Assembly: GCA_028641055.1 (NCBI GenBank)
Contig: CM054062.1
Span: 21,708,536 to 21,772,535 of the forward strand
DNA from: Alopecurus myosuroides
Taxonomy: Eukaryota; Streptophyta; Magnoliopsida; Poales; Poaceae
DNA length: 64,000 nt
Direction: 5' to 3'
The first letter of the stretch is position 1. Each line of letters opens with the position of its first letter. The position numbers were made by a program, and so were the translations under genes. Shown here one piece after another: positions 34,905 through 46,699 of this stretch. The notes under the pieces are model-generated. The model was not told where the DNA came from, did no database searches, and saw only the letters and a list, made by a program, of their open reading frames with translations.

Positions 34905-35392
34905 TGATGGAGGGATGATAACCCGGTAGGCTAACGCCAAGGAGTAACTCGGCCCAAAGGACGCTGCGCAAGACCCGGCTTATGGAAAAGGAGCTTCTAG
35001 AAGGCCCAGTAGTGTAGGCCTCGTAACCCGGATTGTGGGTTCCGATAAAGAAGTTTAGGGTGTGCAAGCAGTGTCCGGGTAGGATCCAGAGTGCGCCTTG
35101 GATAGTAAGCCAGGGGATCCGGGCACTATATAAGCCGGCCCCTGGGGTTAGATCGGACGAGTTCCCGAGATATACAAGTTTACGAGATAGAGGTTGCGAG
35201 ATATCGAGTGTCCCGTGTAACACGAGAGTTGAGATAATATATTCGGATCGGAGACTCGGCGACTTGATTGCCGGCTACCAGATCGCGTACCGCCATGGTT
35301 TCCCTTGAGCTAAACCCTCTCCCAAACACCAGAGTCGATTTGCCCCAAGACAAGTTACCCCCGGTAACGTCTGCCGTGATTATCCCACGACA
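34905..35392 (+). repeat. 3' LTR of the truncated Tat-like element
   Basis: TGATGGAGGGATGATAACCC ... ATTATCCCACGACA, 488 bp, with TATA-like 'actatataagccgg' at about 35118. It is preceded by 'ggggactac' as in the first element (gggggctac). Confidence 0.65.
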
Positions 35393-35838
35393 AGTAGCAT
35401 ATTGAAGAGCAGATATTTAGTTATTCAATTATGTGATTATTGTTGAGAGTGTCCACTTGTGAAAGTATGATCCCTAGGCCTTGTTTCCAAGCATTGAAAC
35501 ACTGTTTTCCTCTTGTTTTGCCACATGTTTGCTTGCTGCCATATTTATTTCAGATTGCTATTATTACTTATAACCATCCATATTAATCGCATTTCACTAT
35601 CTCTTCGCCGAACTAGTGCACCTATATACCTGACAAGTATATTGGGTGTGTTGGAGACACAAGAGACTTCTTGTATCTTAATTGCAGGGTTGCTTGAGAG
35701 GGATATCTTTGACATCTACCTCCCTGAGTTCGATAAACCTTGGGTGATCCACTTAAGGGAAACTTGTTGTTGCTCTACAAACCTCCGCACTTGGAGGCCC
35801 AACACTGTCTACAAGAATAGAAGAGTGCGTAGATATCA
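35393..35838 (+). mobile_element. 3' LTR of element A (last part only)
   Basis: It matches 12036-12481, the end of A's 5' LTR, base by base with scattered substitutions, and ends gtagatatca. The first two thirds of this LTR were lost in the deletion that trimmed the inserted Tat-like element. Confidence 0.7.
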
Positions 35839-35900
35839 ATGATTACCAAATCTGGCTAGAAAATTGCGAGCTTTATTTTGAAACCTATGAAGTTTACCCT
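35839..35900 (+). pseudogene. Chromovirus-like gypsy gag fragment, part 1
   Basis: The 62 bp encode DYQIWLENCELYFETYEVY, the start of the retrotransposon gag domain of Del/Reina-type gypsy elements. It continues at 37302 after the solo LTR. Element A inserted into this gag, so the upstream part should lie beyond A's lost left end. Confidence 0.65.
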
Positions 35901-37301
35901 TGATACGTTGCAAACGTACCTATAATTTTTTATGCTCCATGCTTGTTTTATACCAATTGCCACATGTTTTATTTACACTGCATAGAATTTTTATGCATTT
36001 TCTGGGACAGTGCCAGTTCCTGTTTTCTATTGTTTTTCTATTCCAGAAAATTACTTAAGGAATTATTCTCGGACTCGGACGAAACAAGGACCCAACCTCC
36101 TATTTTTCTCGACACGTCAACAGAGTCCAAAGCAGATACGGAGGAGGGCACCAAGGTGGACACACCATGTGGCGGCGCGGGCTCCCCCTAGCCACGCCAC
36201 CACGTGGTGTGGGCCCCTCAGACGCCCAACGACATCGCCCTTTCGCCTATGCATTGCCCCCGACGAGAAAACCTTAAAAGAACCAGCTTCCATCCACGAA
36301 AAGTTTCGTAGCTCCGCCGCCATCGAAGAAAAGTTTCAGGGACAGAAATCTCTGTTCCGGCACCCTGCCGGGAAGTGGAATTGCCCCCGGAGCCATCTCC
36401 ATCGACTCCACTGCCGTCTTCATCGCCGTTGCTGACTCCCATGATGAGGAGGGAGTAGTTCTCCCCCGAGGTTGAGGGCTCTACCGGTAGCTATGTGGTT
36501 TATATCTCTCTCCCATGGTGTGATCTTTATGTGATCATGAATTTTGTAATCTAGTTAAATAAGTAGATGTTACTCTTCATCTATTGTGCAACTCAAGTAG
36601 TTTTTTCAATGTGAACTCCAGAGTCACCTTGTCCCACGGTGTGAAGGTGACAGTGTGCGCACCGTGTGTGACTCTTAGGTTAAATTTTATAAAAATACTT
36701 ATCACGAGTTATAATTTGTGTTGGATGTTTCTATGAAATTGTGGTGTTTGTGTGAAACCATCTAGGGCGCTCAAGGTGACAGTGTTGGGTTACCTAGATG
36801 GGGAATGCGACTTTAAGGTATGCTTTTGCAGCCCTACACGGTGAATTGGTGTTCGTTATCCAACCGGAGAATTGTTCAGTGTAGCATAGTGAAGAGAAGA
36901 TATTTTTGTGTATTCAATTATGATATCATTGTTGAGAGTGTCCACTAGTGAAAGTATGATCCCTAGGAGTTGTTTCTAAGCATTGAAACACTGTTTACAA
37001 CCAGTTCTGCTACATTATTGTTTGTTGCTATTTTTATTTCAGATATTACTTGTATTTCACTATCTCTTCGCCGAACCAGTGCACCTATACAACTAACAAT
37101 TGTATTAGGTGTGTTGGGGACATAATAGACTTCTTGTATCTTAATTGCAGAGTTGCTTGAAAAGGATATCTTTGACCTCTACCTCACTGAGTTCGATAAA
37201 CCTTGGGTGATCCACTTAAGGGAAACTTGCTGATGTTCTACAAAACTCTGCACTTTGAGGACTAACACTATCTACAAGAATAGAAGTGTGTGTAGACATC
37301 A
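35901..37301 (+). mobile_element. Solo LTR of the element A family
   Basis: TGATACGTTGCAAACGTACC ... GTAGACATCA, 1401 bp, with no internal sequence. Flanks ACCCT (35896-35900) and ACCCC (37301-37305, sharing the final A) fit a TSD with one change. Removing it makes the gag reading frame continuous. It gives the full-length LTR structure against which the two partial LTRs of element A can be read. Confidence 0.75.
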
Positions 37302-38667
37302 CCCCCACATGAAATTCAAATATGTTTCTCTCATAGGCAACACGACACTTTGGCTCAAAACTTTTCAGAAGAAGAAAAAAATAGTGAACTGGCTGGAATT
37401 AGGCGCTACACTTAGGGAGCATTGGGGAAAGAGTAAACACACTTTTTACATGCGGCAATTGCCAATGTTACGGCAGGTGGATTTTGTAGATGAATACACA
37501 ACCAAGTTCAACAAACTTAAGCACCAAATTCTGCTGGAAGATCCAAACACTAGTGAAGTGCTATTTATAGAGATACATTGCGGGCCTGCGTGCTGATATT
37601 CGTTCCGCTCTTATTTTACATTGCCCTGGAGAAGTGGATATTGCTAGTTTATTGGCGCACTTGTAGGAAACAGAGCTGGAAGCTGCTCAGGCATCTGATT
37701 AGCATAAGCCCCATTTCTGCGGAGAAATTGAGAACTCTGGCTCGTACTGAGGACACCAAGAAATATGATGACAAGTTGGAATGTGTTTTACATGTGCTAA
37801 AAAATGGATCAAGGCCGACAAATGCCCAGCAGAGATCCCACTTCACATCATGGAAGAACTGCTAGAGGTGTTCCACACGGATGCGGACAGCAGTACTACA
37901 TCAGACAGTAGCTTTGATGATGATATCATGTTATTGGTACCTCTCTCTAGGACAAAAAACTGTCGTCAGCGAAGAACTACGCGCCTTCATGGCATGGTGG
38001 ATAAACACCATGTTCTGATTCTGGAGCCAACTCCTCATTCATAACATCTAAACTGGCTAGCCAATTGAATAAGTAAATGATGGAAACAAGTGCTACTCAT
38101 TTTGTGGCTGCGAGTCGAGCTTCTCATGTTAGCACTCAGAGGGTACCCAATCTACAGTGGTTATGCCAGGATCATTCCTTTGTGCAAGATTTTCAAGTCT
38201 TTCCATTGGCTTATTATGATATGATTTGGGGGCAGATTGGTTAGAAGAATACAATCTCATGTGGATCCACGGGAAGAAACGCTGGACGCGCTTCACCCAT
38301 TAGAAAAAACGTGTGCAGCTCACAGGAATACATGATAAGCAGGCGAATTGTAAACCGGTCTCACCAACAAAACTCCAAGGGCTCTTATGTTGAGGAGCCA
38401 TCGTGGAAAGTGTGCAGGTGCAACCTGTCCATTAGGAGCAAGAACTCAATTTCATGACAGCAGCGGATATGCAGATTTTGCTAGTTGAAATTGAGGATCT
38501 CTTGTTTGAATTTGCAGAGTTGTTCAGTGAGCCTATCGCACTTCCTCCCAGCAGGGGTTGTGATCATACAGTGTCGTTGGTCCGAGGAGCACAGCCGGTG
38601 AATGTATGTCCTCGTGTACCCGCGACGCCAAGGGAGATGCTCCGCAACTCGCACCGCGGGAGGCCTG
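37302..38667 (+). pseudogene. Chromovirus-like gypsy gag-protease-RT remnant
   Basis: Gag continues with MKFKYVSLIGNTTLWLKTFQ and the conserved YTTKFNKLKHQILLEDP (about 37495-37550). A zinc-knuckle region follows (CFTCAKKW...KCPAEIP at 37784-37828, the expected His replaced by Asp). The protease area retains the stretch DHSFVQDFQVFPLAYYDM (about 38170-38220). RT starts at about 38540 with LPPSRGCDH and is cut at 38667 by the Copia solo LTR. Several frameshifts and stops are present. It is a dead element older than the insertions in it. Confidence 0.7.
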
Positions 38668-38672
38668 CCGGA

Positions 38673-40002
38673 TGTTGGGAATATGCCCTAGAGGCAATCA
38701 TGTATGATGTAATTCCCACTGTATTCATAAAGTTATTAAGTTGTCCTTTGGTTTGAACATCTGATATATGTCATTGAATATGTGATTCGATTGTGGAACT
38801 CTATATTCATGTTGTTCATACTAATTGTCCTTGGTCGTTAAGGTTGTGCTGGACACACACCCTAGACTAATGTGAGTGTTGGCTGATGACACGGTTCCAC
38901 TTGTCATGGGCATGGTGATGCCATTCCAACGTTCACGGACTTGGCTAAAGAGTTTAGCAAGTCGGACTGACCCACATTGAGATGCAGCGATCAAGTCGTC
39001 ATTTGCATGTCTCAATCAATGTAATCCTTAGACCTGAGGTTGTCGCACAATCCGAGTTGTGGATCGCCGACTTAGGTTCTGTCAAACGTTGTTCTGTTAC
39101 AAGGCAACTATAAAGGCAGAGTTCGGGTCGAATGAGAAGCAAGCTGCGTGATGTGGATAATCAAGATGGGATTTTGCCCCTCCGAATGGAGAGATATTCT
39201 CTGGGCCCTCTCGAGTGATATGATTCAGGAAGCATGGCCATGCGCGACTCAGTTAAGTGTTAACTGTGTCGGTTGACTAAGAGTTAGTCAGGTGAATCAC
39301 ATGTCACAGATCGAGAAGAGAGTTGAGCTATTTAAGGGATGACGATAAATCGCCTATAGCTCGACAAGGTATATCGTGAGGAAAAAGGGACTAAGATGAA
39401 TATCACATTGAAAGGTATGTCGTCATGACTCAATGGTACTTGGGAGCCGGCACGTTCTGCTAGGAGCCGCTACCGATTGATCGATTGGGAGTTGGACTCC
39501 AATCGTGTCCAAGTCGCCATGAGCCTGCAGGGTCACACACTTAAGAGCGGGAGCAAATATTGGTTGGGTTGGACCCGAACCGGAAATGGACTGGTTTTGT
39601 GAGTCGGACTCACAAAGGGAATGGGCCACAAGTGTTGTGAAGCCCATCACCATATGCTATATAAAGAGGGGCGCAGGTTGCCCAGCGGGCACGTTAGTCC
39701 ACTCTCCCATGCGTTGGGAACCCTAGCCCCACTCAGTCCAGCCGTCGCACCGGACCTAGCAGTCCGCCGTCGGAGCTCCTCCTCGTACGTGTGGATACCG
39801 GCAGAGGTGTTGTACGTTCAGCACTTCGACGTTCGAGGGTTTGGATCGGCCGGACCGGATCATGGGACTGCACTGCCCCGATGCGCTGCATTGATAATCC
39901 GCAACCGCGCGTCTAGTGGTAAAAATCATGGCCTTCTACCTCGGCTAGATCTTGGAAGCATCGCGTAGGAAAAGTTTTTCTTTATCTCTACGCGTTCCAA
40001 CA
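38673..40002 (+). mobile_element. Copia solo LTR (BARE/Angela-like)
   Basis: TGTTGGGAATATGCCCTAGA ... CTCTACGCGTTCCAACA, 1330 bp, with a perfect 5-bp TSD CCGGA (38668-38672 and 40003-40007). The opening resembles the BARE/Angela/WIS LTRs of Triticeae. No interior remains. The ORFs at 39423-39653 and 39621-39968 are chance. Confidence 0.85.
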
Positions 40003-40007
40003 CCGGA

Positions 40008-40203
40008 AGCACGGTACACAAGGCAACCAGGCAGGCACTTTTGACACCAGAAGCCCTGGTTCCTCGAGAAGGACCCCGTCGGAGGATATCAATCCCCGTC
40101 TGCTCCAAGTCGTCCTGAACACCCCTGTAGCCTCGTGGATCGGATCCTGCAAACCTAAAGAACAACAAAGAACGAGAAGAAAGGTACAAGGTAGAGGAGA
40201 CAG
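40008..40203. other. Short unassigned interval between solo LTR and CACTA element
   Basis: 196 bp. The minus strand is open across it, but no RT or other motif of the gypsy remnant continues here, so a further deletion probably occurred. Confidence 0.3.
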
Positions 40204-40472
40204 CACTAGTGGAAACAACCCCTTTCGTCCAGGGGGCAGGGGGCACCTGTCCCGGTTGCAACAAAATCCGGGACAAATGCTATGCATTGGTCCCGGTTTG
40301 TGCGCCCGAGGCAACAGAAATCGCCTGGCGGCATTGGTCCCGGTTCGTGGGGAGGCATTGGTCCCGGTTTGTGGCATGAACTGGGACCAATGCCTAGCCA
40401 CAGGCCACGTGGCACGCGCATGGGAATTGGTCCCGGTTCATTCCACAGACCGGGACCAATGCCCCCCTTCCC

Positions 40473-40481
40473 CTATATATA
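40473..40481 (+). promoter_or_regulatory. TATA box upstream of TNP2
   Basis: CTATATATA, with the predicted TSS near 40505 and the first coding ATG at 40751 after a CAG acceptor-like site. Confidence 0.5.
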
Positions 40482-40750
40482 CTGCCCCACAGCCCCCCTT
40501 CCATATTTTTTTTTGCTTGGAGGTGTGAGAGAGGTGGGTGTTATTTTACTATGCACACGAGGTGTTCGCCGAAATTCCTGAGCCACACATAAGCTCACTG
40601 AAAATGGTATCTTCGACCGAGGTTAACAAACTTATCTTTTTCATCTGTAATTGATACATAAAAAAGTAATATTTGCCGATGTACTGTGGTCATTTCTCTA
40701 TTGAATATGTTATTGTAATGTGTTTTGGTAAACTTAATTATACGATGCAG

Positions 40751-43418
40751 ATGGATGCACGGCAGCGATGGATGTACGGTGACCGACGCACTTCCGAGTA
40801 TATGGCAGGCCTGAATGCATTTCTCGCTGTAGCTCAGGCGAACAAAGTTAAGGGCTTTATGTGTTGCCCATGTGTTGATTGTCGGAACGTCAGGGAGCAC
40901 TCTTCCTCGATAATCCTTCACGGCCACCTACTTCGGAGAGGTTTCATGCCCAGCTATAATTGCTGGAACAAGCATGGAGAAAGAGGGGTTGTGATGGAAG
41001 ACAATGAAGAATAAGAAGAAGAAGATCCTTTGTTCCCTGAATACGGTGATACTACAATGGAAGACAATGCAGAAGAAGGAGGTGATCAAGAACAGGCATC
41101 AGAAGAGCCCGATGATGATCTTGGCCGAGTTATTGCTAATGCAAGGGAAGACTGTGGAAGTGAATTGGAGAGGTTGAAGCTGGACAACATGTTACAGGAT
41201 CACAAAAAGTTGTTGTGCCCAAATTGCGAAGATGGTAGCACAAAGCTCGGTACCACACTGGAGTTGCTGAAATGGAAGGCACAGAACGGTGTGACTGACA
41301 AGGCATTTGGCAGTTTACTTCAACTAATGAAGCCAAAGCTTCCAAAGGATAACGAATTGCCTGAGAGTACGTACGAAGCAAAAAAAGCTCTCTGCCCTCT
41401 AGGATTAGATGTGCAGAAGATACATGCATGCATTAATGACTGCATCCTCTACCACGGTTAGAAGTACGAGAATTTGCATGAATGTTCGGTATGCACTGCA
41501 CTGCGGTATAAGATCAGAGCAGATGACCCTGGTGATGTTGACGGCGAGCCCCCCCCCCCCCCCCGTAAGAGGGTTCCTGCTAAGGTGATGTGGTATGCTC
41601 CTATAATACCACGGTTGAAACGTCTGTTTAGAAACAAAGAGCATGCTAGGTTGTTGCGAGGGCACAAAGAAGACCGTAAGGAAGACGGAAAGTTGAGACA
41701 CCCCGCCGATGGATCGCAGTGGAGAAAGATCGAGAGAGACTTCCCGGACTTTACAGGAGAGGCAAGAAACTTATGGTTTCGTCTAAGTACAGATGGCTTT
41801 AATCCTTTTGGGGAGAAGAGCTCCAGTCATAGCACCTGGCCCGTAACTCTATGTATGTACAACCTTCCTCCTTGGTTGTGCATGAAGCGCAAGTTCATTA
41901 TGATGCCAGTTCTCATCCAAGGCCCGAGGCAACCTGGCAACGACATTGATGTGTATCTAAGGCCATTAGTGGAAGAACTCTTACAATTGTGGGGAAAACC
42001 AGGTGTACGTGTGTGGGATGAGAACGAACAAAAGCCATTTGACCTACGGGCGTTACTTTTCGTAAACATCAATGATTGGCCTGCTCTTAGCAACATTTCC
42101 GGACATACAAACAAGGGATACAATGCATGCACACACTGTTTAGATAAGACTGACAGTGTTTATTTGGATAAATGTAAAAAGGTTGTATACCTGGGGCATC
42201 GTAGATTTCTTCCGATCAAACATCCCGTAAGAAAGAAAGGAGGGAAGCATTTCAGAGGTGAGGCAGATAACCGGAAGAAGCCTGCCTCCGTAGTGGTAAT
42301 GATTTATTCGATATGGTCAAGGACCTAAAAGTAATCTTTGGGAAGGGTGATGGCAGCCAACCAGTTCCGAACGACCCTGATAAGCGCGCACCCATGTGGA
42401 AGAAGAAATCTATCTTTTGGGAGCTACCTATTGGAAAGTTTTAGAGGTCCGGTCTTCAATCGACGTGATGCACGTGACAATGATAGGCCAGAAGAAATAT
42501 GTTCCCCTTTGAGAGGTTCATGGGAGTCTTGAGGAAATATGTTCATAACCGTGCTAGGCCAGAAGGAAGCATCTCGAAGGGCTATGGAAAAAAGGAGGTC
42601 ATTGGGTTCTGTGTTGACTTTATTCCTGACCTTAAGACGATTGGTGTTCCTGAATCGCGGCATGAGGGGAGACTGAGGGGAAAGGAACGCTGGGAAAGAA
42701 AACAATGATACCCAGGGACGGGCATTCTTTCACTAAAGCACACTACACAGTTCTACAAAATTCTATGTTCGTGGCTCCGTATCTCGAGGAACACAAGAAT
42801 ATTGTACGCTCCACAAACCCGGGGAAGGATGACTCATGGATTAAACGCAAACACATGGAGACTTTCGGAAGTTGGTTGCAAACACATCTTATAAATGACA
42901 CCACTGTTGAAGATCAGCTGTACATGTTGGCAGGGTCACCATCTTCGACTATTGGGAGTTTTCAAGGGTACGAGATAAATAGGAATACATTTTACACGAT
43001 CTCCCAAGATAAGAAGAGCACCAACCAAAACAGTGGTGTCCGCTTTGATACAACAAACGAGAATGGGAAAAATGACACATACTATGGTTACATAGAGGAG
43101 ATATGGGAACTTGACTATGGACCTTCTTTTAAGGTCCCTTTGTTCAAGTGCAAATGGGTCAACCTGAATGGAGAAGGGGTAAAGGTAGACCCGCTTTATG
43201 GAATGACAACAGTTGATCTCAACAATATTGGTTACAATGACGAACCATTCGTCCTAGCCAATGATGTGGCTCAGGTCTTCTATGTGAAGGACATGTCCTC
43301 CAGAACGAAAAAAAGAAAAAATAAGCAAACAAATACATTATACGATGAGCCGAAGCGTCACATAGTTCTTTCAGGGAAAAGAAACATCGTGGGAATCGAG
43401 GACACGACAGACATGTGA
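40751..43418 (+). pseudogene. CACTA TNP2 transposase, deleted and interrupted
   Basis: The first part (40751-41010) is the transposase-associated domain with CPCVDC and a GF-rich block. Next comes the TNP2/Transposase_21 domain (about 41200-42470), with AKVMWYAPIIPRLKRLF, LSTDGFNPFG and WPALSNISGHTNKGY. From 42499 the frame covers a DUF4218-like part (FPFERFMGVLRKYVHNRARP) and a C-terminal domain (YYGYIEEIWELDYG). Stops lie at TAA 41012-41014 and TAG 41459-41461, and frameshifts near 42290 and 42700. The segment between MHVT (about 42477) and FPFERF (42502), which should hold the rest of the TNP2 domain, is deleted. The intact enzyme would cut at CACTA ends; this one cannot. Confidence 0.8.
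42484..42504 (+). other. Filler DNA at the TNP2 deletion junction
   Basis: The 21 bp at the junction are two short motifs, taggccagaag (42484-42494) and gaaatatgttc (42494-42504). Both recur just downstream in the opposite order, at 42555-42565 and 42534-42544. Confidence 0.7.
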
Positions 43419-44558
43419 AAGCTGACCCCTTCACAGTGAAAGCTGACCCCACCATCCCGTTAAATAATGAAGATGCTCCATGGTTACGGCCGAAGCGATC
43501 ATAAGCAAGGGACACGAAGAAAATTCAGAAGACTAGATAGGGATGTTGTTGGTGATGTGTAATAATAAACGTGGAATACATGATCATAGTTTTGTTTGAC
43601 CAATAATTTGTATTGACCGGTCAAAAGCTGTCAAGCATTGAGTGATTGACAACTATGACCAGCCTTACTTCATTATTATCCCAACCAGCGGCACACCCAC
43701 CCACTTTTCTGTTTCTCTCTCCTTTGTCTCGTCCATTGAGATGTGCACTGCACACAGGGCCGCTGTAACCAGCCCTGTGTGCAGCCGCGCATCCGGAAGG
43801 AGCGCCACGGCCGGCACATATTTCCCCTTTATCCCCGACCCCCCGCTTGAAAACAGAGCATACGTCCTGCCGTGCATTTGGTATGCATATATGCACTCAG
43901 TAGCCACGGCAGGGCTGTAGGCTGGCGATACCGATTGTTGTGTTCTACATCCCCCTTTAAGTTTTGATACTAATTTTAAAACAATATAAGATATTTATAT
44001 TCAAATAGTAAAATAGTTAATAGTTTGAATAGTTAGAATAATTATTTAGTTAAACAGAAAATGGATTTGAATTAATTATGCAAATTCAAGCACTTTTCAT
44101 GTTGAAATTTTTGTCAAATTCGAAAGTATGTAGAAGTTATTCATGTGCATATGCAAACAATTTTCAAATTTTGGCGCTAAAACATTTGGGCGCGCAGGGT
44201 AGCACCAAATTTCGAAATACGTCTGGTCCCGGCCCGTGCCACCAACCGGGACCAAAGGGGGTACCTCTAGTCCCGGTTAGTTGCACGGGCCGGGACTAGA
44301 GGCCCATTAGTATAAATATCCAGGCCCTCTCTCCAGGCCGAGCAACCACCCGGGACCGACCGGATTCATAAAAGGCCCGAAGGCCGGTGCTTACATTGGG
44401 CGGCGGCGCGGCCACAGGCGGTTGGCCGTTTCTTGATGACGGCCCTATTGGCCGTCCTTACATGCATGGGGGCGGTGGCGCGGCCACAGGCGGCCGGCCA
44501 TTTCTTGCAGGGGCAAACCTAGTTAACTACTTGGCCGGGGGCGCGCCGGCGTCGGCCT
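43419..44558. other. CACTA interior with subterminal-type repeats and a TATA box
   Basis: Non-coding. It has a 14-bp direct repeat tgaaagctgacccc (43417 and 43438). An AT-rich stretch at 43930-44160 follows, then paired 'ggtcccggcccg / cgggccgggact' arms at 44223-44303 with TATAAATA at 44311-44318. This block resembles a CACTA 5' subterminal and promoter region lying inside the element, perhaps a nested or rearranged end. Confidence 0.45.
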
Positions 44559-45601
44559 AGTCCTCCCCGTCGGAGGAGATGCAGTGGTAGGGAGGTTGCT
44601 GCACAGGTGGGCAGGCAGCTGGGGAGCGCCCTCCAGTGGCGGCTGCGGAGGCATCGGGGGTGCGCCCTCCGGCGGCGGCGGCAGCTCCTGTGGCGCGCCC
44701 TCCAGTGGCGGCGGCGGAAGCTCCTCCGGCGACCACTCGCCGCCGGTCCAGGCCCAGCTCATGCCGTATTCGAGGCCAGGGGGCAGCGGCTGTGGAGGGG
44801 GCTGGTCCGTCGACGCCTCCAGCTCGGCGTTCATCGCCTGCCACCACGGCCCCGGCGGTGGAGGGGGCGGCATCGCGGCCGTGTCGGCGTCGGCAGCCGC
44901 GGAGGTGGCCGCGCAGGCGAGGACCTGCTCCCAGCGCCTGATCTCGTCCTCGGCGAGGGAGCGGCAGGAGGCCTCGTAGGCGGCCTGCATCTCGGAGTCC
45001 TCCTCTTTGTCGATGATGTCCTCCTCGAACCACAGCTCCGGCTCGCTGCCGGGCGGCGGCGCTGGGTAGGTGTCGTCGTTGGCCTCCAGATTCGGGGGCG
45101 TAGCGAAGTAGGAGCGGCGGCGCTGGTCGTGCTCCTGCTGGAACCACACATCCCAGTTCGGCGAGTCCAGCGCGTAGGCCGGGTCCCTGAGGAGGTGGGC
45201 CGGCAGGAGCACGCGTCGGCGAGCTACCTCCTCGTCCCGAGCTTCGTTGGTCGGGACCGCCGGTACCGGGATCCGCTGCGGGTTGAGGTGCCAGCCATCT
45301 GAGAGGTGGACGTCCGGCCAGAAGACCGGCTTGGCGTGCTGCCAGTGCCACGTGGCCTCCTCCTTCCGGACGTACCGGCGGAGCCGCTTACCTGGCGCGG
45401 CGCGAGGCGACGGGTGGCGCGCGGCCGGAGGTGGTGCTGGGAAGCGCAGGGTGGCCCGATCCGCATGCCGCCGGGACCGAAGCCGAATGCCTCCCGCGGT
45501 GGGGGGGGAACGCCGCCGCTGCGTCCTCTCTGTCCGGCGCCCCTGAAGGACGCGGCCTCGTGCTCGTTCTTGGCCTTCTTGAACTAGCGGCGGGGCGACA
45601 T
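44523..45601 (-). pseudogene. Convergent CACTA ORF (TNPA-like, Pro/Glu-rich)
   Basis: The minus-strand ATG at 45601 is followed after five codons by TAG (45584-45586), a short basic leader and a frameshift near 45400. The open body then has ATWHWQHAKPVFWPDVHL, PAHLLRDPAYALDSPNWDVWF and an acidic EDIIDKEEDSE segment. It ends in a Pro-rich tail of PPPPLEGAP repeats. There is no nuclease motif. Similar proteins accompany TNP2 in grass CACTA elements, so a DNA-binding partner role is a guess. A TATA-like CCTTTTTAAAG lies at 45663-45672. Confidence 0.5.
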
Positions 45602-45750
45602 GGCTAGAGTTAGGGTTTGTGCTGAGGGTGTGGGGTGTGCCGGTGTACGGGCGGCGGGGTCCCTTTAAAAAGGACCGGGGCGGGATGGCATGCCAACCGG
45701 CGGCGAGAACGTGGCGGCGGTTGCAGGTGGCGCTGAATGCGCGGTGAAGC

Positions 45751-46122
45751 CGAGGCGGCCACTGGGTCGCTGGCCGGTGGGCCCTTTTTGACCGTTCGTG
45801 GCCACGGGTTGGGAAGTGGGGGACGTGGGGGAAGGCGAGGCGGCCACTGGGTCGCTGGCCAGTGGGCCCTTTTGACCGCGTGTGGCGCAGTTAGGGGTAT
45901 TAATTAAAAACGTGGGGACGTGGGGGAAGACGAGGCGGCCACTGGGTCGCTGGCCAGTGGTCCCTTTTGACCGCGCGTGGCCGCGGTTCGGGGTATTAAT
46001 TAAAGACGTGGGGACATGGGGCAAGGCGAGGCGGCCACTGGGTCGCTGACCAGTGTCCGCTTTGACCAGGCGTGGCCGTGGTTAGGGGTATTTAATTAAA
46101 GACGTGGGGATCTGGCAGGCGG
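45751..46122. repeat. 85-96 bp tandem repeat, 4 units
   Basis: 'cgaggcggccactgggtcgctggccagtg' recurs at 45751, 45836, 45931 and 46027 with spacers ending 'gtattaattaaagacgtgggga'. It lies upstream of the TNPA-like ORF on its strand and may be a transposase-binding array. Confidence 0.85.
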
Positions 46123-46699
46123 TTGGGGAAGGAGGCCGGTTGGGGATTACGAGGCAAGCGGCCGCTGTGTCACTGCCTGCTCCTGTCCCTTGTCTCTGTC
46201 ATCAATTCACTTAGTTAATTAATGAATTTGACTAGGTTAGCTAATTTAGATGTTCATCACTTCACTTAGTTAATTAACTGATACAAATTTTCTATTTTTT
46301 ACGTAGATATAAATTTGCACGTTTTAGAACAAGTTAGATACTAGTAATATCGCACAGGCGATGCGCGTCTTAACTAACAGAGCGATTAGTTGACCAATAG
46401 TTAGAGAAAGATGGGATGATAGGTGATTTTGGTACTTAACATTGAAGCGACATACACCATTCGATCGACGTCGTGGACGGATGTGATTCTTTCGATTTTT
46501 TCTCTCGATATTTTTATGTTAACCATAGATATAGACATGTTTTTGCGTGAAAATATATCATCACAACATCTCCATCTAATTATCGTTATTTCTATTATAT
46601 GAGTTGGCCACTTTTTTTATATATTTTTTATGTTTTCTATAAAATTGGCCCCCTCTTATGGTTATTTCTATTATCGTTATTTCTATTATATGAGTTGTT

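Larger units (their letters stand above)
29990..35392 (+). mobile_element. Truncated second Tat-like element (3' half)
   Basis: It retains only the region downstream of pol: a spacer, an antisense gene (30454-33706), a promoter region, a PPT-like 'ctattctggggactac' and a 3' LTR (34905-35392). The 5' LTR and gag-pol are absent. On the right it abuts LTR sequence of element A at AGTAG (35393-35397), matching the AGTAG of the other A LTR at 12030. It therefore had inserted in A's 3' LTR, and a deletion later removed its 5' part plus the start of that LTR. The left breakpoint lies within about 29950-30060. Confidence 0.7.

Noticed and set aside
44557..45351. Long Ala/Gly/Arg-rich ORFs on both strands
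   Set aside because: They are alternative frames of the GC-rich Pro-rich CACTA ORF. The composition alone keeps them open.
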